Assembly (NCBI RefSeq): GCF_000281715.2
Contig: NZ_CP124576.1
Span: forward strand, 1,805,501-1,869,500
Source: Sphingobium sp. AP49
GTDB lineage: Bacteria; Pseudomonadota; Alphaproteobacteria; Sphingomonadales; Sphingomonadaceae
Direction of reading: 5' to 3'
DNA length: 64,000 nucleotides
Positions 53,565 through 62,769 of the stretch are shown in pieces. The stretch's first letter is position 1, and each line of letters starts with the position of its first letter. The position numbers and the translations under genes are program-made. Under the pieces are notes generated by a model. That model ran no database searches. It was not told the DNA's origin and saw only the letters and a list, made by a program, of their open reading frames with translations.

Positions 53565-55540
53565 GCGTCGATCGCTTCCTCATCGACCGCCGCCGCATTT
53601 TCCTGGATGAAGGCGAAACGATGCGCCGGATTGGTGCCCATCAGCCGCTCGACGAGGTCGCGGACCTGCTGCCGATCCTCGATATCGTCGGGCAGGGTGA
53701 TGCGGATCAGGCTGCGGGTCTTGGGATCCATGGTCGTCTCGCGCAACTGCATCGGGTTCATTTCGCCCAGCCCCTTGAAGCGGCTGATCTCGACCTTCTT
53801 GCCCTTGAACTCCTTGGCCAGCAGCGCCTCGCGATGGGCGTCGTCCTTGGCATAGAGGCTCTTGCCGCCGGCAACGAGGCGGTAGAGCGGCGGTTGGGCC
53901 AGGAAGAGGTGACCGCGTCGCACCAGTTCGGGCATCTCCTGGAAGAAGAAGGTCATCAGCAATGTGGCGATATGGGCGCCGTCGACATCGGCGTCGGTCA
54001 TGATGACGACGCGCTCATAGCGTAGCTGGTCGGGGTTGCAATCCTTGCGCGTGCCGCAGCCCAGCGCCAGGATCATGTCGGCAATTTCCTGGTTTGCCAA
54101 TATCTTGGCGGTGTTTGCTGAGGCAACGTTGAGGATCTTGCCGCGCAGGGGGAGGATCGCCTGCGTCTTGCGATCGCGTGCCTGCTTGGCCGAACCGCCG
54201 GCCGAGTCGCCTTCGACCAGAAAGATTTCAGCACCTTCCGGGTCATCATTCGAGCAATCTGTGAGCTTTCCAGGCAGGCGCAGCTTGCGCGCGCTGGTCG
54301 CGGTCTTGCGCTTGACCTCCTTTTCCTGCTTGCGCTTGAGGCGCTCGTCCATGCGGTCGATGACATAGGCCAGCAGCGCCTTGCCCCGATCCATATGGTC
54401 GGTCAGGAAATGGTCGAAATGGTCGCGCACGGCATTTTCGACCAGCCGCGCGGCGTCCGGGCTGGTCAGCCGATCCTTGGTCTGGCTCTGGAACTGCGGG
54501 TCGCGGATGAAGACGGACAGCATGATTTCCGATGACGTCATGACATCATCGGCGGTGATGTCCTTCGCCTTCTTCTGCCCGACCAGTTCGCCAAAGGCGC
54601 GGATGCCCTTCACCAGCGCGGCGCGCAGCCCCGCTTCATGGGTGCCGCCGTCGGGTGTCGGGATGGTGTTGCAGTACCAGCTATAGGAACCGTCGGACCA
54701 GAGCGGCCAGGCGACCGCCCATTCGACGCGGCCGGCTTCGCCCGGAAAATCCTGATTACCCGCGAAAAACTGGGTTGTGGCGCATTCCCGGTCGCCCAGT
54801 TGCTCCTTGAGGTGATCGGCCAGCCCTCCGGGAAACTGGAACACCGCTTCGGGCGGGGTATCGTCGCTGATCAGTTCGGGCGCGCATTTCCAGCGTATCT
54901 CGACCCCGGCGAACAGATAGGCCTTGGACCGGGCGAGACGATAGAGCTTGGCCGGCTTGAATTTCTGCTCGCCGAAAATCTCGCTGTCGGGGATAAAGCT
55001 GACCGCGGTGCCACGCCGGTTGGGGGCGGCGCCGACCTTTTCCAGGCCGCTGGTGGGCAGGCCCTGGCTGAAGCTCTGGCGGTACAATTCCTTGTTGCGC
55101 GCGACCTCGATCACGGTCTTGATCGACAGGGCATTGACGACGCTGATGCCCACGCCATGCAGGCCGCCCGAGGTGGCATAGGCCTTGCCCTCGAACTTGC
55201 CGCCGGAATGGAGCGTGGTGAGGATGACCTCCAGCGCCGACTTGCCCGGGAATTTGGGATGCTCGTCGATCGGGATGCCGCGCCCATTGTCGGTAATGGT
55301 CAGCTTGTTGCCGGGCTCCAGCGTGATTTCGATCCGGCTGGCATGGCCGGCGACCGCTTCGTCCATGCTGTTGTCGAGCACTTCGGAGGCGAGATGGTGG
55401 AAGGCGCGTTCGTCGATGCCACCGATATACATGCCCGGGCGCCGGCGGACCGGTTCCAGCCCTTCGAGCACTTCGATGGTGGAGGCGTCATAGCCCGGCG
55501 ATGTGGTGGACTGGGCGGAGGCGAACAGGTCTTCGGACAT
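53561..55540 (-). CDS. parE: DNA topoisomerase IV subunit B
   Basis: 659 residues. GHKL ATPase domain: ASEVLDNSMDEAVAGHA, TDNGRGIPIDEHPKF, ATSGGLHGVGISVVNAL. Transducer domain about 230-400, then TOPRIM: IFLVEGDSAGGSAKQARDR with Glu and the metal aspartates in VVIMTDADVDGAHIATLLMTF. The C-terminal GLGEMNPMQLRETTMDP is typical of ParE/GyrB. It decatenates chromosomes with ParC. The length suits ParE rather than the longer GyrB. Confidence 0.95.
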   Translation of the reverse strand: MSEDLFASAQSTTSPGYDASTIEVLEGLEPVRRRPGMYIGGIDERAFHHLASEVLDNSMDEAVAGHASRIEITLEPGNKLTITDNGRGIPIDEHPKFPGKSALEVILTTLHSGGKFEGKAYATSGGLHGVGISVVNALSIKTVIEVARNKELYRQSFSQGLPTSGLEKVGAAPNRRGTAVSFIPDSEIFGEQKFKPAKLYRLARSKAYLFAGVEIRWKCAPELISDDTPPEAVFQFPGGLADHLKEQLGDRECATTQFFAGNQDFPGEAGRVEWAVAWPLWSDGSYSWYCNTIPTPDGGTHEAGLRAALVKGIRAFGELVGQKKAKDITADDVMTSSEIMLSVFIRDPQFQSQTKDRLTSPDAARLVENAVRDHFDHFLTDHMDRGKALLAYVIDRMDERLKRKQEKEVKRKTATSARKLRLPGKLTDCSNDDPEGAEIFLVEGDSAGGSAKQARDRKTQAILPLRGKILNVASANTAKILANQEIADMILALGCGTRKDCNPDQLRYERVVIMTDADVDGAHIATLLMTFFFQEMPELVRRGHLFLAQPPLYRLVAGGKSLYAKDDAHREALLAKEFKGKKVEISRFKGLGEMNPMQLRETTMDPKTRSLIRITLPDDIEDRQQVRDLVERLMGTNPAHRFAFIQENAAAVDEEAIDA

Positions 55541-55692
55541 GGTATGAAGCTATAGGCAGCCGGGCGTCTGGTGCAAGCGCTGCGCACGCAGGATTGTCAG
55601 CAATCAATTGTTACACAGCTTTATGCAACAAATCGATGCTCCGGCCCGTTGCTGCCTCAGGGTATATCCCCAAGGTCAGGCTGGAGAAAATC

Positions 55693-56535
55693 ATGACATT
55701 GAAGCATTTTGCGCCGATCGGCGCCACGATGGCGCTCGCCTTGGCGACGCCGGCGATGGCGCAGGAAGACAGCGGCAAGGTCGACTGGACCGGCCCCTAT
55801 GTCGGCGGCTCGTTCGGCTATAACTGGTCGAAGGGCGACGGCGGCGAACATCTGCGCTTCGACACGGACGGGGACGGCAATTACGACAATATCGTCACGA
55901 CGGCGGCAGGTGCCAACGCCTTTTCGCCCGGCACCTGTGGCGGGTCGGCGCGGGGTGCGACGCCCGCCAGCGGTTGCAACGGCGACAAGGATGCGATCGG
56001 CTGGATGGGCCATGTCGGCTATGACCGGCAGTTCGGCAATATCGTCGCGGGCATTGTCGGCGAAGCCGGCAAGGCCTATGTCAGCGACAGCGTGACCGAA
56101 TATTCGAGCACGCCGGCCAGCTATACCATGACCCGGCGAATCGGCTGGAATGCCAATCTGCGCGCGCGGCTGGGCTATACCACCGATGGCGGCTTCATGC
56201 CCTATATCACCGGCGGTCTGGCCTATGCGAAGGTGAAGAACCATTTCGACACCACCAACACCGCCAACAGCTTTACCGAACATGACCGCAAGGAAGATGC
56301 CTGGGGCTACACCATGGGCGGCGGTGTCGAGGCCAAGGTTGCGCAGAATTTCTCGATCGGCGCCCGCTATCTGTGGACGCGCTATAACACGGGCGACTAT
56401 CGCGTCGATGTGGGGCAGGGCAGCGCGCCCGCGACCAACCCCTTCATCATTACGCCATCCGGCGGCACCAGCATCAACCGTGGCGACAAGTTCGACAATC
56501 AGAGCCTGATGGCGACCGCCAGCTTCCGCTTCTGA
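55693..56535 (+). CDS. Outer-membrane beta-barrel porin-like protein
   Basis: 280 residues, GGAG before the ATG. A signal peptide (MTLKHFAPIGATMALALATPAMAQ) is followed by DWTGPYVGGSFGYNW, the opening of the OmpA/Omp25/OprF-like barrel family, repeated strand pairs, and the terminal MATASFRF. Loop DTDGDGNYDNI looks like a calcium-binding turn. No peptidoglycan-binding domain, so it is a plain 8-strand barrel. Followed by a terminator. Confidence 0.85.
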   Translation: MTLKHFAPIGATMALALATPAMAQEDSGKVDWTGPYVGGSFGYNWSKGDGGEHLRFDTDGDGNYDNIVTTAAGANAFSPGTCGGSARGATPASGCNGDKDAIGWMGHVGYDRQFGNIVAGIVGEAGKAYVSDSVTEYSSTPASYTMTRRIGWNANLRARLGYTTDGGFMPYITGGLAYAKVKNHFDTTNTANSFTEHDRKEDAWGYTMGGGVEAKVAQNFSIGARYLWTRYNTGDYRVDVGQGSAPATNPFIITPSGGTSINRGDKFDNQSLMATASFRF

Positions 56536-56548
56536 TCCGCCGGGATGG

Positions 56549-56580
56549 AAGGGCCGGCGGCAATGCGCCGGCCCTTTCTC
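56549..56580 (+). terminator. Rho-independent terminator after the porin gene
   Basis: AAGGGCCGGCG (56549-56559) pairs with CGCCGGCCCTT (56566-56576), followed by the T-rich TCTCTTT. Confidence 0.85.
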
Positions 56581-56651
56581 TTTGAGATCTTTACCTGATC
56601 TCGCGATCGACTTAGCTTCCCGCCGAACGACATAAGGCGGGGGCTCCAGGC

Positions 56652-57830
56652 ATGGCTGCAAATTTCAATCCCGACGCGGCGACCGCTGCTTATCTCGCAA
56701 CGCTGTCACCGGCGGAACATGCGCGCGCCATCGACTATACCCAGGGCGGCCACTGGCTGCTGCTCTGGGGGGCGCTGGTGACCCTGGTTGCCATGACCCT
56801 CATCTGGCGCAGCGGCGTGCTGGCGCGGATCGGGCGGCGGCTGCCCATTCGGCGCCCCAATCTAGCGGTGTTCCTCTGCGCGCTGATCTTCTTCCTGATG
56901 GACTGGGTGATCGAACTGCCCTGGTCGATCTATGCCAATTGGGGACGCGAGCGCAGCTATGGTCTGACCAGCCAGTCCTTTGGCGGCTGGCTGGGCGAAG
57001 ATATGCTGTCGAGCGCGATCAGCATTCCCCTGCTCGCGCTGCTGGCGGTTGCCATCTATGCGCTGATGCGGCGGACGCCGCGCCGCTGGTGGGCCTGGTC
57101 GGGATTGGTCGTGGTGCTGGGCATCATCCTGATGATCGTGATCGCGCCGGTGGCGATTGAACCATTGTTCAACAAATATACGCCGGCACCGGTCGGGCCG
57201 ACGCGCGACGCGGTGGTCGAACTGGCCCGGCGTGCCGGCGTGCCGGGCGACAAGATCTACATCTATGACGGCTCCAAACAGTCGGAACGCTATACTGCCA
57301 ATGTGTCGGGTCTGTTCGGCACGGCGCGGGTGGCGATGAGCGATACCATGTTCAAGCAGGGCGCCGACCTGGCCGAAGTGCGCGGCGTGGTAGGGCATGA
57401 AATGGGGCATTATGCCGAACATCATGCGCTGTGGCTGGCGACTGGCATGAGCCTGCTCGCGATGCTGCTGTTCTTCCTGGTCGACCGGCTCTATCCGGTC
57501 GCGGCGCGCTGGTTCGGTGCCGGCACAGCGATCAGTGATCCAGCGCATATGCCGGTTGCCTGGGCCGTGGCGGCGGTGGTCGGGATATTCCTGGTGCCGA
57601 TGATGAACAGCATCAGCCGTTATGACGAGAATGCCGCCGACCGCTTCTCGCTCAAGGTTGCGCATGAGCCCGATGGCCTCGCCAAGGCGCTGGTCAAGAC
57701 GATCGAATATCGCGCTTCCTCGCCCTCGCGACTGGAAGAAATCCTATTCTACGACCATCCGAGCGTCGAACGGCGCATCCACGCCGCGATGGTCTGGAAA
57801 GCGGAAAATCCGAAGCTGGTCGGGAAATAA
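56652..57830 (+). CDS. M48 family zinc metallopeptidase (CAAX prenyl protease/Ste24-like)
   Basis: 392 residues with several membrane helices (about 35-55, 75-95, 125-180, 260-310). The N terminus ATLSPAEHARAIDYTQGGHW is typical of Ste24-type proteins. The zinc site is H249-E-M-G-H253 in VVGHEMGHYAEH, and the third ligand is in SRYDENAADRFSLK. It cleaves membrane-bound peptides; homologues take part in membrane-protein quality control. It is flanked by terminators on both sides. Confidence 0.88.
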   Translation: MAANFNPDAATAAYLATLSPAEHARAIDYTQGGHWLLLWGALVTLVAMTLIWRSGVLARIGRRLPIRRPNLAVFLCALIFFLMDWVIELPWSIYANWGRERSYGLTSQSFGGWLGEDMLSSAISIPLLALLAVAIYALMRRTPRRWWAWSGLVVVLGIILMIVIAPVAIEPLFNKYTPAPVGPTRDAVVELARRAGVPGDKIYIYDGSKQSERYTANVSGLFGTARVAMSDTMFKQGADLAEVRGVVGHEMGHYAEHHALWLATGMSLLAMLLFFLVDRLYPVAARWFGAGTAISDPAHMPVAWAVAAVVGIFLVPMMNSISRYDENAADRFSLKVAHEPDGLAKALVKTIEYRASSPSRLEEILFYDHPSVERRIHAAMVWKAENPKLVGK

Positions 57831-57842
57831 GGGCAAAAGAAA

Positions 57843-57865
57843 AGGCCGCCCGGAGGGGGCGGCCT
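57843..57865. terminator. Bidirectional terminator between the M48 gene and gcrA
   Basis: AGGCCGCCC (57843-57851) pairs with GGGCGGCCT (57857-57865). CTTTAT follows on the plus strand and CTTTTCTTTT on the minus strand, so it serves both convergent genes. Confidence 0.85.
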
Positions 57866-57879
57866 CTTTATCTGTGCGC

Positions 57880-58569
57880 TTAGCGAACCCGGGGACCGCC
57901 GAACGGCAATGGCGGGGGCGGGCGGCGCGTGCCACGCGGCAGCTGGGCCTGATAGGCACGGCCGCAATGTTCGACGCAATAAGGGAAGCCCGGGTTCACC
58001 GCTTCGCCGCAGAAATGGAAGTCGGGTTCACCCGGATGGCCCATCGGCCATTTGCAGATCCGTTCGGTGAGATCGAGCAGGCTGGTCTTGCCGGCGATGT
58101 CCGCGCTGGGCTTGGCCGGAACCAGGCGGCGCGGCGGTGCCGGCGGGATCGGTGCCTGCTGGTCGCCCGGACCCTGGCGCAGGAAGCCGCCGGGGCCGAC
58201 CGAGACGATGCGCACCTGCGGCTGGGCCGGTGCGGCATCGGCCGCCGGCGCTGGGGTGGCGGGTGTCGGGGCGGCGGCCGGCGCGGCGGTCGCGACCGGG
58301 GCGGGGCGGACAGGCGGCGGCGCGACCGGCGCGGCGGCGCGCGGCGCTTCCACTTCAGGCGCCGGGGCAGGCTTGCGCACCGGAGCCGCCTTCTTGGGCG
58401 CTTCGTTCGCCTTCACCGGCGACGGGCGCGACTGGAGACCCAGGCGATGCGCCTTGCCAATCACTGCGTTGCGGCTGACGCCGCCCAGTTCCTCGGCAAT
58501 CTGGCTCGCGGTCAGGCCCTTTTCCCACATCGCCTTGAGCTGGTCGATACGTTCGTCGGTCCAGGACAA
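57880..58569 (-). CDS. gcrA: GcrA cell-cycle regulator
   Basis: 229 residues with an unusual TTG start. TTG 58569 gives the canonical N terminus MSWTDERIDQLKAMWEKG and has GAGGAG 7 nt upstream; that settles the start over GTG 58575 or TTG 58584. The N-terminal HTH (TASQIAEELGGVSRNAVIGKAHRLGL) binds CcrM-methylated promoters with RNA polymerase sigma-70. A Pro/Ala-rich linker (about 60-145) leads to a Cys-rich C-terminal domain (ERICKWPMGHP, HFCGEAV, PYCVEHCG) that binds the sigma factor. GcrA controls S-phase genes in alphaproteobacteria. Confidence 0.92.
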   Translation of the reverse strand: MSWTDERIDQLKAMWEKGLTASQIAEELGGVSRNAVIGKAHRLGLQSRPSPVKANEAPKKAAPVRKPAPAPEVEAPRAAAPVAPPPVRPAPVATAAPAAAPTPATPAPAADAAPAQPQVRIVSVGPGGFLRQGPGDQQAPIPPAPPRRLVPAKPSADIAGKTSLLDLTERICKWPMGHPGEPDFHFCGEAVNPGFPYCVEHCGRAYQAQLPRGTRRPPPPLPFGGPRVR

Positions 58570-58683
58570 ATGCACACTCCTCAAATTCTAAGATACGCGC
58601 CCTATATGGGGCGCGCAGGCGCAACTTCAAATCGCGCATAACGCCCTTGCGGCATAACGAACCAGCCGATAGTCGATCCCATC

Positions 58684-59532
58684 ATGAACGACCAGCCCAA
58701 AATTGCAGCCGCCCATCCCACGCCCATGCCGTTCCACGAGCCGGGCGTACTGGTGATCCGCAACGTCAACTGGGCCGGAACGCGGGCGCTCTATCGCAAG
58801 GAAGTGCGCCGCTTCATGAAGGTGCAGCTGCAGACCATCTGGGCGCCGGCGGTCACGACCCTGATGTTCCTGGTGATCTTCACGATCGCGCTGGGTGGGG
58901 CCAACCGGCAGGTATTGGGCGTGCCCTTCGCCGATTTCATCGCCCCGGGCCTGATGATGATGGGCATGATGAACAATGCCTTCGCCAACAGCAGCTTCTC
59001 ACTGTTGGCGGGCAAGATGCAGGGCACGCTGATCGACTATCTGATGCCGCCGCTGTCGGTCGGCGAACTGTTGCTGGCGCTGGTCGGGGCAGCGGTGACG
59101 CGTGCGGTATGCGTCGGCCTGGCCTTGTGGGGCGCCATGGCACTGTGGCCGGGCGTACATGTGACGCCGACACATTTATGGGCGATTATCTGGTTCGGCC
59201 TGATGGGGGCGGGGCTGACCGCGCTGATCGGCGTGCTCACCTCGATCTGGGCGGAAAAATTCGATCATGCTGCGGCGATCACCAATTTCGTGATCGGGCC
59301 GATGACCTTGTTGTCGGGCACCTTCTATTCGATCGACCGCCTGTCGCCGGTCTTCCGGGGGATCAGCCATGCCAACCCGTTCTTCTACGCCATTTCCGGT
59401 TTCCGCTATGGCTTCGTCGCGGCGGCCGACGGCAATGTCGTGGTTGGCAGTATCGTGTTGCTGGCGCTGAATGCCGGGCTGGCGCTGCTATGCTACACCC
59501 TGCTGCGCAAGGGCTGGAAGCTCAAGGCCTGA
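58684..59532 (+). CDS. ABC-2 type transporter permease
   Basis: 282 residues. Six membrane helices. The ABC-2 signature is in FIAPGLMMMGMMNNAFANSSFSLL and FVIGPMTLLSGTFYSIDRLSPVFRGISHANPFFYAISGFRYGF. An N-terminal cytoplasmic stretch ends in NWAGTRALYRKEVRRFMK. It resembles YadH-type export permeases for polysaccharides, lipids or drugs. No ATPase gene is in the window, although the neighbouring UDP-sugar genes suggest polysaccharide export. Confidence 0.88.
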   Translation: MNDQPKIAAAHPTPMPFHEPGVLVIRNVNWAGTRALYRKEVRRFMKVQLQTIWAPAVTTLMFLVIFTIALGGANRQVLGVPFADFIAPGLMMMGMMNNAFANSSFSLLAGKMQGTLIDYLMPPLSVGELLLALVGAAVTRAVCVGLALWGAMALWPGVHVTPTHLWAIIWFGLMGAGLTALIGVLTSIWAEKFDHAAAITNFVIGPMTLLSGTFYSIDRLSPVFRGISHANPFFYAISGFRYGFVAAADGNVVVGSIVLLALNAGLALLCYTLLRKGWKLKA

Positions 59533-59537
59533 TCGGT

Positions 59538-59663
59538 TCAGACCAGCGCGGCGAACAGCGGTACGGCGACCATCGCACCCAGGATGAGGGCAGCCGCCAG
59601 CAACCAGTGATGCAGAAGGGGGAGGGCAGGTTTGTCCGTGCCCTCCTCATCCCAGGGCCACAT
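59538..59663 (-). CDS. 41-residue membrane microprotein coupled to ugd
   Basis: ATG at 59661-59663 overlaps the ugd stop (TGATG). The product MWPWDEEGTDKPALPLLHHW is followed by one hydrophobic helix (LLAAALILGAMVAVPLFAAL). It ends 5 bp from the convergent permease stop. Too small for routine prediction, but the tight coupling and clean membrane helix make it a credible gene, possibly an inner-membrane regulator. Confidence 0.55.
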   Translation of the reverse strand: MWPWDEEGTDKPALPLLHHWLLAAALILGAMVAVPLFAALV

Positions 59664-60982
59664 CAGGCCGCGCTGCCCTTTCCGCCGACGCGGCTGACGG
59701 TGAAGCCGGCGGCCTCTGCCTCGGCAACGGGATAGATGTTGCGCAGGTCGACCAGCACGGGGGCCGTCATGGACCCGGCCAGGCGCTTGAGATCGAGCGC
59801 GCGGAAGGCGTCCCATTCGGTCACGAGTACCAGCGCGTCGGCGCCGGCTGCCGCCTCATAGGCGGAACCGGTCATGGTCACGCCCGGCATCATCGGTGCG
59901 GCGACTTCCATGCCCTCAGGGTCGTAGGCGACGACCTTAGCTCCGGCATCCTCCAGCGCCTGGACGATCGCCAGGCTGGGCGCGTCGCGCATGTCGTCGG
60001 TATTGGGCTTGAAGGTGACGCCCAGCAGCGCGACCGTCTTGCCGCGCGCCTCGCCGCCCAGTGCCTTGACGATCTTGCGCCCCATGGCCCGCTTGCGCAA
60101 ATCATTGACCTGCACGACCGTCTCGACGATGCGGATCGGGGCATCATAATCCTGGCCGGTCTTGACCAGCGCCAGCGTATCCTTGGGGAAGCAGGACCCG
60201 CCATAGCCCGGGCCGGCATGCAGGAACTTGGCGCCGATGCGCTTGTCGAGGCCGATGCCGCGCGACACGTCCTGCACTTCGGCGCCCACCGCCTCGCACA
60301 GGTCCGCCATCTCGTTGATGAAGGTGATCTTGGTCGCCAGGAAGGCGTTGGCGGCATATTTGATCAGTTCGGCGGTGCGTCGGCCGGTGAACATCAACGG
60401 TGCCTGGTTGAGGTTGAGCGGGCGATAGACCTGGCTCATCACCGCGATCGCGCGGTCATCGCCGGTGGTGCCGACGACGACGCGGTCGGGCCGCTTGAAA
60501 TCGCCGATCGCCGCGCCTTCGCGCAGGAATTCCGGGTTGGACACGACCTGGATGTCAAGGTCGGGGCGCAGCTCGCGCGCGATCCGCTCGACCTCGTCGC
60601 CGGTACCGACGGGGACGGTCGACTTGGTGACGATCACCGCCGGACCGTCCAGCGCCTCGACGATTTCCTTGGCGGCGGCATAGACATAGGACAGATCCGC
60701 ATGGCCGTCGCCACGACGAGAAGGGGTGCCGACGGCGATGAAGATGGCGTCGGCACCCTTGACCCCTGCGGGCAGATCCGTGGTGAAGGTCAGGCGGCCG
60801 GCGGCGGCATTGGTGCCGACCAGCTGGTCGAGACCGGGCTCGTAGATCGGCATGGTGCCGGCCTCGATCGCGGCGATCTTGCCCGCATCCTTGTCGACGC
60901 ACACCACGTCATGGCCGAAATCGGCGAAGCAGGCGCCAGAGACCAGGCCGACATAGCCCGTGCCGATCATCGTAATCTTCAT
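59663..60982 (-). CDS. ugd: UDP-glucose 6-dehydrogenase
   Basis: 439 residues. N-terminal Rossmann motif GTGYVGLVSGACFADFGHDV; catalytic Cys in AGPGYGGSCFPKDTLAL; Lys in FLATKITFINEMADL and substrate contacts in NPEFLREGAAIGDFKRPDR. C-terminal NAD-linked UDP-binding domain FKPNTDDMRDAPSLAI. It oxidises UDP-glucose to UDP-glucuronate for exopolysaccharide and glycolipid synthesis. Sphingomonads use glucuronate in glycosphingolipids and sphingans. Confidence 0.95.
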   Translation of the reverse strand: MKITMIGTGYVGLVSGACFADFGHDVVCVDKDAGKIAAIEAGTMPIYEPGLDQLVGTNAAAGRLTFTTDLPAGVKGADAIFIAVGTPSRRGDGHADLSYVYAAAKEIVEALDGPAVIVTKSTVPVGTGDEVERIARELRPDLDIQVVSNPEFLREGAAIGDFKRPDRVVVGTTGDDRAIAVMSQVYRPLNLNQAPLMFTGRRTAELIKYAANAFLATKITFINEMADLCEAVGAEVQDVSRGIGLDKRIGAKFLHAGPGYGGSCFPKDTLALVKTGQDYDAPIRIVETVVQVNDLRKRAMGRKIVKALGGEARGKTVALLGVTFKPNTDDMRDAPSLAIVQALEDAGAKVVAYDPEGMEVAAPMMPGVTMTGSAYEAAAGADALVLVTEWDAFRALDLKRLAGSMTAPVLVDLRNIYPVAEAEAAGFTVSRVGGKGSAA

Positions 60983-61135
60983 AGGGAGCTTCCAAATGCG
61001 CTTGGTAATTGAGCTTGGCTGCGGCCTCTAGCATAGGCATCGCCCATTGCAAAAGCCGGGATCGCGACGCTTTCGTTCAGGCCATGGTTACCATTATCTG
61101 GCAAAGCGGCCGGCGATTGGCAGGATGATGGGACG

Positions 61136-62248
61136 ATGATGAAGGTAGCGCTGGTATTCGGGACACGGCCGGAGGCGATCAAATTATTCCCGGTGATCCA
61201 TGCGCTGAAGGCGCGCACCGACATCGACACGCGCGTCATCGTGACCGCGCAGCATCGCGGCCTGCTGGATCAGGTGCTGGAGATTGCCGGCATCGTGCCG
61301 GACATCGACCTGGACGTGATGACCCCCAACCAGACGCTGGACGGGCTGACGGCCAGGCTGATCGTTGCGCTGGGCGAGGCGTTCGACGCGGAAAAGCCCG
61401 ACCGGGTGGTGGTGCATGGCGATACGCTGACGACGATGGTGGCGAGCCTGGCCGCCTATTATCGCAAGATCCCGGTCGCCCATGTCGAGGCCGGGCTGCG
61501 CAGTGGCGACATCCATCATCCCTGGCCCGAAGAGGTTAACCGGCGTGTCGTCGCCTGTATCGCGGACATGAATTTCGCCCCGACCCAGGCCGCAGCAGAT
61601 GCCTTGCGCAAGGAAAACCGCGATGCGGCGGGCATCCATGTCACCGGCAACACGGTGATCGATGCACTGCTGGCGACGGTGGCGCGGGTGCATGCCGAAC
61701 CGGCGCTGGCCAGCGGCCTGGATGATCTGGCCGCGCGTTTCGTCGGCAAGCGGATCGTTGCCGTCACCAGCCATCGGCGCGAGAATTTCGGCGGCGGCAT
61801 GGAAGCGATCGCCCGATCCATCGCCGATATTGCCGCGCGGCCCGATGTGGCGGTGATCTTCCCGGTCCACCCCAATCCCAATGTCCGTCCGGTTATGGAT
61901 GCGGTGTTGGGCGACTTGCCCAATGTCGCGATGATCGAACCGCTCGACTATCCCCATTTCGTCCGGCTGCTCGACCTGTGCCATCTGGTGCTGACCGACA
62001 GCGGCGGCGTGCAGGAAGAGGCGCCTTCGCTGGGCAAGCCGGTGCTGGTGATGCGCGAGACGACCGAACGGCCCGAGGGGGTGCAGGCGGGTACGGCGAA
62101 GCTGGTCGGCGCCGACCGCGAGCGCATCGTGCGCGAAGTGCTGGCGCTGCTGGACGATGACGCCGCCTATCAGGCGATGGCCCGCGCCCATAATCCCTTT
62201 GGCGATGGCAAGGCGGCGCAGCGGATCGCGGATATCATCGCGGGATGA
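61136..62248 (+). CDS. wecB: UDP-N-acetylglucosamine 2-epimerase (non-hydrolysing)
   Basis: 370 residues. GT-B like fold: VFGTRPEAIKLFPVIHAL, VVVHGDTLTTMVASLAAYY, AHVEAGLRSGDIHHPWPEEVNRR and TDSGGVQEEAPSLGKPVLVMRETTERPEG are the WecB signatures. It makes UDP-ManNAc from UDP-GlcNAc, the substrate of WecC encoded downstream. Divergent from ugd across a 153-bp gap. Confidence 0.95.
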   Translation: MMKVALVFGTRPEAIKLFPVIHALKARTDIDTRVIVTAQHRGLLDQVLEIAGIVPDIDLDVMTPNQTLDGLTARLIVALGEAFDAEKPDRVVVHGDTLTTMVASLAAYYRKIPVAHVEAGLRSGDIHHPWPEEVNRRVVACIADMNFAPTQAAADALRKENRDAAGIHVTGNTVIDALLATVARVHAEPALASGLDDLAARFVGKRIVAVTSHRRENFGGGMEAIARSIADIAARPDVAVIFPVHPNPNVRPVMDAVLGDLPNVAMIEPLDYPHFVRLLDLCHLVLTDSGGVQEEAPSLGKPVLVMRETTERPEGVQAGTAKLVGADRERIVREVLALLDDDAAYQAMARAHNPFGDGKAAQRIADIIAG

Positions 62249-62418
62249 AATAAGGCGGCGACGCCGTCGCCCCTATCTGCTACCCGGCGGCATCGCGCAA
62301 AACCTGCCTGCAAGCATTTGTCGCGACCGAGAGACCCCAGCGCTCCCGCTTGCCATGCAAGGAGCGTCGTTCCCATGACCTGTATCTATCTCATCCCCAG
62401 CCATGTGATGCTGTCCGC

Positions 62419-62655
62419 ATGAGCCGCGCGATCAACCTCGACGCGCCGATCGATGATGTGAAGGCGCTGTGCGCCCGCCACGCGATCGCCATTTCCACGA
62501 TCGAGGCACTTACTTCCGGCGGCACGCGGGTGGTGCTGCTGAATCCCGATGGTGCGGAACGCATCCGCCAATTGATGAAGGCGAAGATCATCACCACGCC
62601 GGTCGTGCGATCGCCGATGCATATGGCGCGACAGCCTTTGCCACGCTATCGTTAG
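62419..62655 (+). CDS. Small conserved protein between wecB and wecC
   Basis: 78 residues from ATG 62419 (MSRAINLDAPIDDVKALCARHAIAI...); the frame opens at 62350 upstream. It has a compact alpha/beta look (STIEALTSGGTRVVLLNPDGAERIRQLMKAKII) resembling a translation-associated or nucleotide-binding fragment, but no family is recognised. It lies 171 bp after wecB and 114 bp before wecC on the same strand. Whether it belongs to the sugar pathway is unknown. Confidence 0.5.
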   Translation: MSRAINLDAPIDDVKALCARHAIAISTIEALTSGGTRVVLLNPDGAERIRQLMKAKIITTPVVRSPMHMARQPLPRYR

Positions 62656-62769
62656 GGCGCGCGCCGTCCATCGTCGCGTGGCGGGGCCGCGCGACGATCG
62701 TTACCGGAATCTTCAGCCTTTCCGGGCAAAAGGGTCGCAAAGTTCATTGTTTCAAGGACCGAGCGATAC

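Noticed and set aside
62254..62271. Terminator after wecB
   Set aside because: A 6-bp GGCGAC/GTCGCC stem with a 3-nt loop and no T tract is too weak to list.
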